DNA of 17,205 nucleotides, taken from contig JANXRT010000525.1 in the NCBI GenBank assembly GCA_025356735.1, forward strand, positions 1-17,205, given 5' to 3'. The notes beneath the pieces were generated by a model, which had not been told where the DNA came from, did not search any database, and was given only the letters and a program-made list of their open reading frames with translations. Below, piece by piece: positions 8,462-15,468 of this stretch (position 1 is its first letter; the number at the start of each line of letters is the position of its first letter). The stretch comes from Acetobacteraceae bacterium. Its GTDB lineage: Bacteria; Pseudomonadota; Alphaproteobacteria; Acetobacterales; Acetobacteraceae. The position numbers and the translations under genes were made by a program.

Positions 8462-10110
8462 GCCCTCTCGACATCACGCTGCGCGATCCCGAAACCCCGC
8501 GCTCCACCCTTGGCCGGCCGCCGGACTACCTGCATGAGGCGCACACGCTGCGCTCCTGGTTCTTTACCACCGACCACAAGCGCATCGCGCTGCTGTATCT
8601 CGCCACCATCACCGCCTTCTTCGTCGTCGGCGCCATCGCCGCCGGCTTGGTGCGGCTGTCGCTGATCGTGCCGAACGGGCAGATCTTCACCAGCGACACC
8701 TACAACAAGCTGTTCACCGTGCATGGCGTGGTGATGGTCTGGTTCTTCCTGATCCCGTCGATCCCGGCGACCTTCGGCAACTTCCTCATCCCGCTGATGA
8801 TCGGCGCCAAGGACCTGGCGTTTCCGCGCCTCAACCTGCTGAGCTGGTACGTGTTCATCGGCGGCGGGCTGTTCACCGTGGCCGACCTCGTGATCGGCGG
8901 CGTCGATACCGGGTGGACGTTCTACGCGCCGCTCAGCACGACCTTCTCCAACACCTATGTCGTGCCGGCGTTGATCGGGGTGATCATCGTCGGCTTCTCC
9001 TCGATCCTCACCGGGCTCAACTTTGTCGTCACCATCCACACCATGCGCGCTCCGGGCATGACCTGGTTCCGCATGCCGATCTTCGTCTGGACGCATTACG
9101 CGGTCAGCTTGATTTTCCTGCTCGGCACCCCCGTAATCACCATCACGCTGATCCTGCTGGTAATGGAGCGCAGCTTCGGCATCGGTGTGTTCGACCCGAG
9201 GCTCGGCGGCGACCCGGTGCTGTTCGAGCACCTGTTCTGGTTCTACTCGCACCCCGCGGTCTACATCATGGTGCTGCCGGGCATGGGCGTGATCAGCGAG
9301 ATCGTGCCGGCCTTCGCCCAAAAGAGATTGTTCGGCTACCGGTTCGTGGCCTACGCCTCGCTCGCGCTGGCCTCGATCACCTTCTTCGTCTGGGGCCACC
9401 ACATGTTCGTCAACGGCGAGAGCAACCTTGCCGCCTTAGTTTTTTCGCTCCTGAGCTTTGCCGTCGCGGTGCCGTCGGCGGTCAAGGTTTATAATTGGAC
9501 CGCAACGATGTACAAGGGCAGCATCCGGCTGCAGACGCCGATGCTCTACGCGATGGGCTATATCGGGCTGTTCGTGCTGGGCGGGCTGACCGGGCTGTTC
9601 CTGGCGACGCTGTCGATCAACGAGCACACCCACGGCACCTACTTCGTGGTCGCGCACTTCCACTACATCATGGTTGGCGGCACCATGCTGGCCTTCCTCG
9701 GCGGCTTGCATTTCTGGTGGCCCAAGTTCACCGGCAAGATGTATCCCGAGGCCTGGGGCCGGGTTTCCGCGATCTTCATCTTCATCGGCTTCAACGTCAC
9801 CTTCTTCCCGCAATTCCTGTTGGGCTACCTCGGCATGCCGCGGCGCTACCACGATTATCCGCCCGAGTTCCAGCTGCTCAACATCGTCTCCTCGGCCGGC
9901 GCCACTATCCTCGCGGCCGGCTACATCTTCCCGATGATCTACCTGATCTGGTCGCTATGGTTCGGGCGCCAGGCGCCGAGCAACCCGTGGCAGGCCAAGG
10001 GGCTGGAATGGACCACAACCTCGCCGCCGCCGACACATAACTTCGAGACGCCACCGACGGTCGATTTCGCTCCGTATGACTACCCATTGCGAACGCCCGC
10101 CGATGTCTGA
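8458..10110 (+). CDS. coxA: Cytochrome c oxidase subunit I, A2-type haem-copper oxidase
   Basis: 550 residues, about twelve membrane helices. It reduces O2 to water and pumps protons. Ligands seen: H89 (VHGVVM) and H402 for low-spin haem a, H400 (HFHY) for haem a3, and H265, H314 and H315 (YSHPAVY, WGHHMF) for CuB. Y269 is placed to be the tyrosine cross-linked to a CuB histidine and part of the K channel. The helix VI motif is YSHPAVY rather than HPEVY: the D-channel glutamate is replaced by alanine (A267), with the Tyr-Ser pair (Y263-S264) typical of A2-type oxidases. It starts 4 bases inside the coxB end. The stretch at 9436-9447 (TTA GTT TTT TCG) is unusually T-rich for this gene, but the reading frame is intact. 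Confidence 0.97.
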   Translation: MSPLDITLRDPETPRSTLGRPPDYLHEAHTLRSWFFTTDHKRIALLYLATITAFFVVGAIAAGLVRLSLIVPNGQIFTSDTYNKLFTVHGVVMVWFFLIPSIPATFGNFLIPLMIGAKDLAFPRLNLLSWYVFIGGGLFTVADLVIGGVDTGWTFYAPLSTTFSNTYVVPALIGVIIVGFSSILTGLNFVVTIHTMRAPGMTWFRMPIFVWTHYAVSLIFLLGTPVITITLILLVMERSFGIGVFDPRLGGDPVLFEHLFWFYSHPAVYIMVLPGMGVISEIVPAFAQKRLFGYRFVAYASLALASITFFVWGHHMFVNGESNLAALVFSLLSFAVAVPSAVKVYNWTATMYKGSIRLQTPMLYAMGYIGLFVLGGLTGLFLATLSINEHTHGTYFVVAHFHYIMVGGTMLAFLGGLHFWWPKFTGKMYPEAWGRVSAIFIFIGFNVTFFPQFLLGYLGMPRRYHDYPPEFQLLNIVSSAGATILAAGYIFPMIYLIWSLWFGRQAPSNPWQAKGLEWTTTSPPPTHNFETPPTVDFAPYDYPLRTPADV

Positions 10111-10756
10111 CGTAACCTTCCCGGTCGGGATCGACGTCCACGAGCAGTTCGCCAACGCCGACCAGCAGCGCCACGCGGCACAGCTCGGTATGTGGATCTG
10201 GCTAGTGACCGAATTGCTGCTGTTCGCCGGGCTGTTCATGGTGGCGCTGGTGCTCCACATCATGCACCCGGGATCGGTGCGCGCCGCCGTGCTGCACTTC
10301 AAGTTCTGGATCGGCGCCGCCAACACCGCCGTGCTGATCTGCTCCAGCTTCACCATGTCCGGCGCGATCATGCTGTCGCGCATGGGCTGGCAGCGCTGGA
10401 TGGTGCGGTGCATGCTGGCAACCGCGGCGCTCGGCAGCCTGTTTTTACTGTTAAAGGGCTACGAATACTACCTCGACTACGCCGAGCACATGATGCCGTT
10501 CGTGGGCCAGCCCTATGCGCTCGAGGGTGACCCGGCCTCGCGGCTGTTCACCAACCTGTATTTCGTCACCACCGCGCTGCACGGCGCGCATTTGACCACC
10601 GGCGTCGCCATCCTGCTGTGGATGGCCTGGCAGGCGCACCGGCCCGGCTTTCTCCAGGCCCGCCAGAACCGCATCGAGGTCTATGGCCTGTACTGGCACT
10701 TCATAGACCTGATCTGGATCATCGTCTTCCCGCTGCTCTACGTGGTTGGCCGATGA
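10103..10756 (+). CDS. coxC: Cytochrome c oxidase subunit III
   Basis: 217 residues with five membrane helices, the short form of subunit III found in bacterial caa3 and related oxidases. Family segments include LFTNLYFVTTALHGAHLTTG and the C-terminal YWHFIDLIWIIVFPLLY. Subunit III carries no metal; it stabilises the oxidase and helps proton entry to subunit I. I chose the ATG at 10103 (MSDVTFPV), which overlaps coxA by 8 bases as is typical in this operon. An in-frame ATG at 10076 would add nine residues but overlap coxA by 35 bases. Neither has a good Shine-Dalgarno. Two TTA leucine codons occur close together at 10446 and 10452 in otherwise GC-rich coding DNA. coxD begins by ATGA overlap. 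Confidence 0.93.
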   Translation: MSDVTFPVGIDVHEQFANADQQRHAAQLGMWIWLVTELLLFAGLFMVALVLHIMHPGSVRAAVLHFKFWIGAANTAVLICSSFTMSGAIMLSRMGWQRWMVRCMLATAALGSLFLLLKGYEYYLDYAEHMMPFVGQPYALEGDPASRLFTNLYFVTTALHGAHLTTGVAILLWMAWQAHRPGFLQARQNRIEVYGLYWHFIDLIWIIVFPLLYVVGR

Positions 10757-11067
10757 GCACCCAGCTTTCCATCGCCCACGATCCCGCCGCCCGGCACGCG
10801 CTGTGGCAGCGGATGCGGGTGCCGGCCTTCGCCTTCGTCGCGTTGATGTTGTTCCTCGCGGCAATCGTCGGGCTTGGCGCGCTGGCACCCTCGCGCACCG
10901 CCTCGTTCATCGAGATCGGGCTGGTCGCCTGCATGATCCTCACCGTGCTGCTGTTCTCGATGGAGGTCCGGCTGGAAACGCCCCTGATGCGCTTTTTCGC
11001 GCTGATCGGGTTTGCCTGGGTCGGTATCCTGTTCGGCATGGTGCTGCTGGATTATCTGAGCCGCTGA
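10753..11067 (+). CDS. coxD: Cytochrome c oxidase subunit IV-like small membrane protein
   Basis: 104 residues from an ATG overlapping the coxC stop (ATGA). Three hydrophobic helices are visible (about 24-45, 50-68 and 78-100), matching the bacterial oxidase subunit IV (CtaF/CoxD) family. That family stabilises the CuB centre and subunit contacts. Position as the last cox gene, directly after subunit III, supports the call more than sequence does, because the family is weakly conserved. The frame continues upstream to 10618 only as a shadow of coxC. Two hairpins follow the stop, so it probably ends the operon. Confidence 0.85.
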   Translation: MSTQLSIAHDPAARHALWQRMRVPAFAFVALMLFLAAIVGLGALAPSRTASFIEIGLVACMILTVLLFSMEVRLETPLMRFFALIGFAWVGILFGMVLLDYLSR

Positions 11068-11076
11068 AGCGAAGCG

Positions 11077-11093
11077 TTGGGGTTCTGCCCCAA
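11077..11093. terminator. Hairpin just after coxD
   Basis: A 6-bp stem TTGGGG/CCCCAA with loop TTCTG starts 9 bases after the coxD stop. There is no T tract on the + strand, so it may stabilise the mRNA end or act together with the larger palindrome downstream rather than terminate alone. Confidence 0.4.
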
Positions 11094-11107
11094 ACCCCGC
11101 CCCACCT

Positions 11108-11145
11108 TCAAGCATTGGGGATGCGCCCCGGGGCGCATCCCTTGA
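11108..11145. terminator. Perfect 24-bp palindrome between convergent operons, probable two-way terminator
   Basis: Bases 11118-11129 (GGGATGCGCCCC) are exactly the reverse complement of 11130-11141. Outer arms TCAAG (11108-11112) and CTTGA (11141-11145) can extend the stem past a bulge. It lies between the stops of coxD (+) and the monooxygenase gene (-), 3 bases beyond the latter, where a shared terminator is expected. There is no poly-T run on either side, so its termination strength is uncertain. It could also belong to a dispersed repeat family. Confidence 0.55.
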
Positions 11146-11147
11146 GG

Positions 11148-12788
11148 CTAGGCCAGCGCCAGTTCTTGGTAGCCCTCCGCCGCCACCTGGTCGCATCTCT
11201 CGCGGTAGGCCGGCGCACTGCCGCTGTAGCGCGCGATGATGCGGGTCTGCTTGCCTTCCACGTTGCTGTTGATGCCGGTCATCCACGAATCGATCTCGTT
11301 GGCCAGCAGCCCCTCGCCCAGCGCCTTGACGTGGTTGGTCCACGAGGCGACTCCGGCGTCCGTCGCCTCCAGCCGCGTCAGGCCGTTTTCACGGGCGAAC
11401 CGCAGCAGCCCGGTTACCCAATCGACGTTGTACTCGATGCTGCGCGGGATGTTGCCAAGCGCGGTGTGCGGCCCCATCAGCATCATCATGTTGGGAAAGC
11501 TCTCTACCAACACGCCGAGATACGTCTGCGGGCCTGTTTTCCATTTGTCCTTCAGCGCCAGCCCGTCGGTGCCGCGAATGTCGATGCGGTCGAAGCTGCC
11601 GGTGATGGCGTCGAAGCCGGTGGCGTAGATGATGATGTCGAACTCGTGGTCGGCGGCGCTGGTCCTGATGCCGGTCGGGGTGATGCGCTCGATCGGCGTT
11701 TCCAGCAGGTCCACCAGGGTCACGTTGTCCTGGTTGTAGACCTCGTAGTACCGGGTCTCCAGCGGCACGCGGCGGGTGCCGAAGCCGTGGTTCCTGGGTA
11801 TCAGCTTCTCCGCCAACTCGGGGTTTTTCACCCGGCTTCGGATCTTGCGGGCGACGAAATCGGAGATCAGCGCGTTGGCGTTGCGGTCCGTCAGGATATC
11901 GCGAAAATTGCCCTGCCAGATGCCGAAGCCGGGCTGGCCGTAGAGTTCCTCGAAAAACGCCTCACGCTCCTCGTCGGAAACCTCGAAGGTGCCGCGCGGG
12001 TCGGCGGTGTGCAGGAAGCAGGCGAAGGTTTCCTGGCAGCGTTTGAACATCTCGGGATAGCCCGCCTTGATCACCGCCATTTCAGCCGCGTCGATCAGCC
12101 CGTTATGCAGCGGCGCACACCAGTTCGGCGTGCGCTGGAACACCGTCAGGTGGCCGACCTGGGACGCGATGGTCTGGATGGTCTGCACGCCGGTGGCGCC
12201 GGTGCCGATCACCGCCACCCGCTTGCCGGCGAAATCGACCTTCTCGTGCGGCCATAGATACGTATGGAACGATGAGCCCTGGAAGCTGTCGCGGCCCTCG
12301 ATCCGCGGCATCGTCGGCGCCGACAGCGGGCCGAGTGCGGTGATCAGGAAGCGCGTGCTGAACCGGCTGCCATCCTGCAATGCTATATCCCACCTCCGCG
12401 TCCCCTCCCGGTAGTGCGCCGACGTCACCCGGCTGTCGAAGCGGATATCGCGGCACAGGTCGAACTTGTCGGCAACATGGTTGAGGTAGCGCAACGTTTC
12501 CGGCTGGGCCGAAAAATGCTCCGACCAGTCCCACTCCTCCAGCAGCTCCTTGGAGAACGAGTAGCTGTAGGAATAGCTCTCGGAATCGAACCGTGCGCCT
12601 GGGTAGCGGTTCCAGTACCAGGTGCCGCCGACGCCGCTGCCCGCCTCGAGCACCAGCACCCGCATGCCAAGCTCGCGCAGCCGATGCAGCTGGTACATGC
12701 CCGAGATGCCGGCGCCGATGATGATGGCGTCGTAGTCCAAATCTGATGCGGCGCCGGGACGGGCCTGGGCTTCTTGGGTTATCGACAT
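11148..12788 (-). CDS. Baeyer-Villiger-type flavin monooxygenase
   Basis: 546 residues from the ATG at 12788, chosen because AGGAA lies 8 bases before it; a further 26 in-frame codons upstream look non-coding. Two Rossmann nucleotide sites are present: GAGISG (25-30) for FAD and GTGATG (195-200) for NADPH. Between them is the Baeyer-Villiger fingerprint FxGxxxHxxxWP as FQGSSFHTYLWP (169-180). Also seen are GGTWYWNRYPG (54-64), the GTRR segment (337-340) that holds the catalytic arginine in phenylacetone monooxygenase-like enzymes, and YATGF (388-392). Such enzymes insert an oxygen beside a ketone to make an ester or lactone using NADPH and O2, and some oxidise sulfur instead. The substrate cannot be read from the sequence. 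It is the last gene of a three-gene operon. Confidence 0.92.
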   Translation of the reverse strand: MSITQEAQARPGAASDLDYDAIIIGAGISGMYQLHRLRELGMRVLVLEAGSGVGGTWYWNRYPGARFDSESYSYSYSFSKELLEEWDWSEHFSAQPETLRYLNHVADKFDLCRDIRFDSRVTSAHYREGTRRWDIALQDGSRFSTRFLITALGPLSAPTMPRIEGRDSFQGSSFHTYLWPHEKVDFAGKRVAVIGTGATGVQTIQTIASQVGHLTVFQRTPNWCAPLHNGLIDAAEMAVIKAGYPEMFKRCQETFACFLHTADPRGTFEVSDEEREAFFEELYGQPGFGIWQGNFRDILTDRNANALISDFVARKIRSRVKNPELAEKLIPRNHGFGTRRVPLETRYYEVYNQDNVTLVDLLETPIERITPTGIRTSAADHEFDIIIYATGFDAITGSFDRIDIRGTDGLALKDKWKTGPQTYLGVLVESFPNMMMLMGPHTALGNIPRSIEYNVDWVTGLLRFARENGLTRLEATDAGVASWTNHVKALGEGLLANEIDSWMTGINSNVEGKQTRIIARYSGSAPAYRERCDQVAAEGYQELALA

Positions 12789-12796
12789 AGGCTGGG

Positions 12797-12801
12797 TTCC
12801 T
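12797..12801 (-). promoter_or_regulatory. Ribosome binding site of the Baeyer-Villiger monooxygenase
   Basis: AGGAA on the minus strand, 8 bases before the ATG at 12788. It decides this start over the longer reading frame, which would begin at 12866 inside the preceding gene. Confidence 0.6.
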
Positions 12802-12832
12802 GCGTACGTGATGCGGTGGCGATGCCGCGTTG

Positions 12833-13819
12833 TCAGCGAAAATAGCGAAGGATTTCCTCCTCCCACAGTTCTAGCTGCCCGGGATCGTAGTCAAGCGGCG
12901 ACAGCACGAGATATTCCATGCCGGCCTCGGCAAGCTCGGTGATCCGCGCGCGGATGTTTTTCGACGTTCCAAGAAAATAGCAGCTCCGCAGATGCTCGAA
13001 CGAGCGGTGCGTGCCCATCACGCGCTCGATCAACGGCTGCTGCTCGCGCAACGCCACCGCCTCGCTGTCGGTCGCGACGATGTGGGCAAAATTCAGGTGG
13101 CCGAAAACGAGTTCCGCGCGGGGCCGGCCGATCTCCTCCAGCCGCCGCTCGATGTGCCGCCAATCCTCGATCACGCTTTGGTTGGATCCGGCGGCGCGCG
13201 CGATCCAGCCGTCGGCGCGCCGGCAGATGCGTTCGAGCACGCTGGGCGCGATCGTCTCCGGGTCGGGCGACAGCGCGGTTTTGGCCTTCGCCCCGCCGGC
13301 GACCCACAGGAAAGGCGGCTCCGGCAGCGCGGGCTCGATCGTCACATCCTCGAAGTTGTAGTAGCGGCCGGCATGGCTGACCGCCTCGCCGGTCCATAGC
13401 CGCGCGAAGATGTCCAAGGCCTCGTCGGTGCGCCCGCCGCGCTGCTTGAGCGGCACGCCGGCGACGGCGAACTCGTGCGCGTCCCAGCCGGCACCGACGC
13501 CGAGTTCGAACCGGCCGCCGCACAGATATTGCAGGCTGGCGATCTCCTTGGCGAGGAACACCGGGTTGCGGATGGCCGGGATCAGGATGCCGGTGGCGAG
13601 CTTGATTTTTTCGGTGCAGCCGGCGGCGAAGGCCAAGGTTTCGAGCGGTGACAGCCAGCCGGTGCCGTACAGCCCGCGCGCCGTCAGCAGGTGCTCGGCC
13701 ACCCACAGCGCCTCGAAGCCCATCGCTTCGGCCCGGGTCGAGAAGTCGCGCAGCCGGGCGGCGCGCCCGTAGTCGAGGTCGGAGAACGAGAAGCTCGGCA
13801 GCATCAGCCCAAACCGCAT
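12833..13819 (-). CDS. LLM-class flavin- or F420-dependent oxidoreductase
   Basis: 328 residues, a full-length bacterial luciferase-like TIM-barrel protein. The start MRFGLMLPSF, the strand GFEALWVAEHLL, the segment KIKLATGILIPAIRNPVFLAKEIASL (given in part) and GRFELGVGAGWDAHEFAVAG are typical of the family. A long C-terminal half ends with ITELAEAGMEYLVLSPLD. The pattern is close to the group often annotated as probable F420-dependent oxidoreductases. FMNH2-using members look similar, so the cofactor is not settled. AGGAG 7 bases before the ATG overlaps the stop of the transporter gene, 9 bases upstream. It may be a dehydrogenase or a monooxygenase acting before or after the Baeyer-Villiger enzyme; the 44-base gap between them supports joint transcription. 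Confidence 0.88.
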   Translation of the reverse strand: MRFGLMLPSFSFSDLDYGRAARLRDFSTRAEAMGFEALWVAEHLLTARGLYGTGWLSPLETLAFAAGCTEKIKLATGILIPAIRNPVFLAKEIASLQYLCGGRFELGVGAGWDAHEFAVAGVPLKQRGGRTDEALDIFARLWTGEAVSHAGRYYNFEDVTIEPALPEPPFLWVAGGAKAKTALSPDPETIAPSVLERICRRADGWIARAAGSNQSVIEDWRHIERRLEEIGRPRAELVFGHLNFAHIVATDSEAVALREQQPLIERVMGTHRSFEHLRSCYFLGTSKNIRARITELAEAGMEYLVLSPLDYDPGQLELWEEEILRYFR

Positions 13820-13828
13820 GGCGTGCTC

Positions 13829-15085
13829 CTATCTGCCTACGGCAACGGTCTCAGGCACCGCGTCGAGGCTAGCCAGCGCTCGGCCACGCGTTTCCGGCAG
13901 CATCAGCAGCCCGGCGATCATCAGCCCGTAGCCGAGGCAGCAGAACAGCCCGATCGCGGCACCGAGCCCCATCTCCTTGGCGAGGAAGCCGACCAGTGCG
14001 GGGAACAGCGCGCCGATGCCGCGGCCCGCATTGTAGCAGAAGCCTTGCGCGGCACCCCGCACCGCGGTCGGGAACAGTTCGGTCATGAAAGCGCCCATCG
14101 GCGAGAACATCATGTAGCTGATGAAGCCGAGCGGGAAGCCGACCAGCAGGATCATGTCGTTGCTGATCGGCGCGAACAGATAGATCATGGTCAGCGCGAC
14201 CGAGCCCAGCGCGGAGATCATGAACGTCGCCTTGCGGCCAACGGCGTCGGCCAGGTAGGCGCCGGCGATGAAGCCGCACAGCGAGCCCAGGATCAGCACC
14301 AGCAGGTAGCTGCCGGTGCCGATCGCGGTCAAATGACGCTCGGTCTTGAGGTAGGTCGGCAGCCAGATGCTCAGCGCGTAGGTGCCGCCCTGGGCGCCGG
14401 TGACCATCAGCACCAGCTTGGCGACCATCGACGAATGCGGTTTTCGCAGCGGCGAGAAGATGTGGCCGAGGCCGACCCGGGCCTTGCCGGGATCAATCTT
14501 CGGCTCCTCGACGTAGCGGCGGATGAAGAACACCAGCCCGGCCGGCAGCAGCCCGACCCAGAACAGCGCGCGCCATGCCAACGCCTCCGGCAGCCAGGCG
14601 AAGAAGCCGGTATAGAGCAGCGCCGCCGCACCCCAGCCGATCGCCCAGCCGGCCTGCACCAGCCCGACCGCGCGGCCGCGGTAGCGGTCGCGGATGACCT
14701 CGCCCATCAGCACGGCGCCGGCCGCCCACTCGCCGCCGAAGCCGAAGCCCTGCATCGCGCGCAGGAAGAACAACTGGTTGTAGTTCTGTGCAAAGCCGCA
14801 CAGGAAGGTGAACAGCGCATACCATAGCACCGTGACCTGGAGCACCTTGACCCGGCCGTAGCGGTCGGCCGCGGCACCGGCCAGCCAGCCGCCGAACGCC
14901 GACACCAGCAGGGTCACCGTGCCGAGCAGCCCGGCCTGGCCGGTTGAGATGTGCCACACCGATAGCAGGCTCGGGATGACGAAGCTGAATATCTGCACGT
15001 CCATCGCATCGAGCGACCAGCCGCCGAAGCAGGCGCCCATGGTGCGGCGTTCCCGCGGCGTCAGTTCGGCGAACCATCCCAGCAT
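13829..15085 (-). CDS. MFS transporter, organic acid/aromatic acid symporter-like
   Basis: 418 residues from the ATG at 15085, chosen because AAGGAAG stands just before it. Another 46 in-frame codons upstream are Arg-rich and unlikely to be translated. Twelve hydrophobic helices are apparent. The first helix carries two acidic residues (D26, D29 in SLDAMDVQIF), as in proton-coupled carboxylate and aromatic-acid symporters. The motif A loop is GWLAGAAADRYGR (66-78), and the C-terminus has the PETRG signature. It is probably an inner-membrane importer of an organic acid or similar small molecule. It is the first gene of the operon with the LLM oxidoreductase and the Baeyer-Villiger enzyme, so its substrate is likely what they oxidise. 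Sialic-acid or sugar transport within the same superfamily cannot be excluded. Confidence 0.88.
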   Translation of the reverse strand: MLGWFAELTPRERRTMGACFGGWSLDAMDVQIFSFVIPSLLSVWHISTGQAGLLGTVTLLVSAFGGWLAGAAADRYGRVKVLQVTVLWYALFTFLCGFAQNYNQLFFLRAMQGFGFGGEWAAGAVLMGEVIRDRYRGRAVGLVQAGWAIGWGAAALLYTGFFAWLPEALAWRALFWVGLLPAGLVFFIRRYVEEPKIDPGKARVGLGHIFSPLRKPHSSMVAKLVLMVTGAQGGTYALSIWLPTYLKTERHLTAIGTGSYLLVLILGSLCGFIAGAYLADAVGRKATFMISALGSVALTMIYLFAPISNDMILLVGFPLGFISYMMFSPMGAFMTELFPTAVRGAAQGFCYNAGRGIGALFPALVGFLAKEMGLGAAIGLFCCLGYGLMIAGLLMLPETRGRALASLDAVPETVAVGR

Positions 15086-15088
15086 CGG

Positions 15089-15095
15089 CTTCCTT
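15089..15095 (-). promoter_or_regulatory. Ribosome binding site of the MFS transporter
   Basis: AAGGAAG on the minus strand, 3 bases before the ATG (AGGA core at 5 bases). It supports the MLGWFAEL start over the upstream ATG at 15223. Confidence 0.6.
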
Positions 15096-15142
15096 CTCCC
15101 TCTCCTGGCGCCCGACCTTCTGGCCGGGCATACCCTGTCGTC

Positions 15143-15162
15143 GTGCCGAGCATGATCGGCAC
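15143..15162. promoter_or_regulatory. Candidate operator palindrome upstream of the MFS-LLM-BVMO operon
   Basis: GTGCCGA (15143-15149) and TCGGCAC (15156-15162) are exact reverse complements, separated by GCATGA whose central CATG is also symmetric. Nine of ten base pairs of the 20-bp palindrome therefore match. It lies 58 bases before the transporter start. A weak minus-strand promoter (TTGCGT at 15177-15172, 17-base gap, CATGCT at 15154-15149) would place its -10 element inside the palindrome, the usual arrangement for repression. No regulator gene lies in the window. A rho-independent hairpin is unlikely because no T run follows. Confidence 0.5.
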
Positions 15163-15216
15163 ATCGAATGCACGCAACCGCTACGGCGCCCCGCCTGCCC
15201 CGGCCTGTTGTTTTCC

Positions 15217-15245
15217 TTGACAATGCTGCACCGCGCCATTAAACG
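15217..15245 (+). promoter_or_regulatory. Possible sigma-70-type promoter for the DEAD-box helicase gene
   Basis: A perfect TTGACA (15217-15222) is followed after 17 bases by TAAACG, a poor -10 match (3 of 6). If used, transcription would begin near 15252 and give a leader of roughly 215 bases before the ATG at 15469. No better pair was seen in the divergent region. Confidence 0.35.
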
Positions 15246-15278
15246 ACCGGTGCGCCCCTTGATGTGGTTCTGCGCGCT

Positions 15279-15301
15279 GCCAGTCTTTTGGCGATTTTTT
15301 T
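15279..15301 (+). terminator. Small hairpin with T7 tract in the helicase leader (possible attenuator)
   Basis: GCCAG (15279-15283) can pair with TTGGC (15288-15292, one G-U pair) around loop TCTT, followed two bases later by seven T residues (15295-15301). This is the layout of an intrinsic terminator, but the stem is only 5 bp. Placed downstream of the TTGACA promoter and about 170 bases before the helicase ATG, it could attenuate that gene. It may equally be chance. Confidence 0.3.
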
Positions 15302-15468
15302 GGCGTCCGTGTTCTCACAGGCGGCAGCTGCAAAAGACCAACACGCTCTTCAGGTAGCCCATTCTCTCAGCAATTTGCGCCGGCTCGCGGTCCTGCCGAC
15401 TGCGTTCGACACGCGACTCCTGCCCAGATGCAGCCCGCCTGTCCGATTTACGGAAGAATCCCCACTAC

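Larger units (their letters stand above)
15086..15468. other. Divergent intergenic region between MFS transporter and helicase genes
   Basis: 383 bases without a convincing gene. The half near the transporter holds the 20-bp palindrome; the middle holds TTGACA and the T-rich hairpin; the last 160 bases show nothing but a GGAAG Shine-Dalgarno (15452-15456) before the helicase ATG. A GTG-started 73-codon frame (15264-15485) begins with a hydrophobic stretch but runs into the helicase gene and has no family resemblance. Confidence 0.6.

Noticed and set aside
10076..10102. Longer start for coxC at 10076
   Set aside because: It would overlap coxA by 35 bases with no Shine-Dalgarno; 10103 gives the short overlap seen throughout the operon.
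10442..10456. Slippery-looking TTTTTA with nearby TTA codons in coxC, considered as a frameshift site
   Set aside because: The coxC frame is intact through all five helices and the -1 product has no sense; rare codons alone do not make a recoding site.
10746..12257. Plus-strand open frame of 503 codons spanning coxD and the monooxygenase gene
   Set aside because: It crosses an operon end and the convergent terminator and is antisense to a clear flavoprotein; the product has no domain pattern.
12789..12866. 26-codon N-terminal extension of the Baeyer-Villiger gene
   Set aside because: The extension lacks a ribosome site and runs into the preceding gene, while AGGAA precedes the ATG at 12788.
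13691..14827. Plus-strand open frame of 378 codons opposite the MFS transporter
   Set aside because: Gln/Arg/Ala-rich shadow of the transporter gene; no membrane or domain features.
15119..15135. Short GC-rich inverted repeats around the transporter start considered as terminators
   Set aside because: Stems are 5 bp or less with mismatches and no T run.
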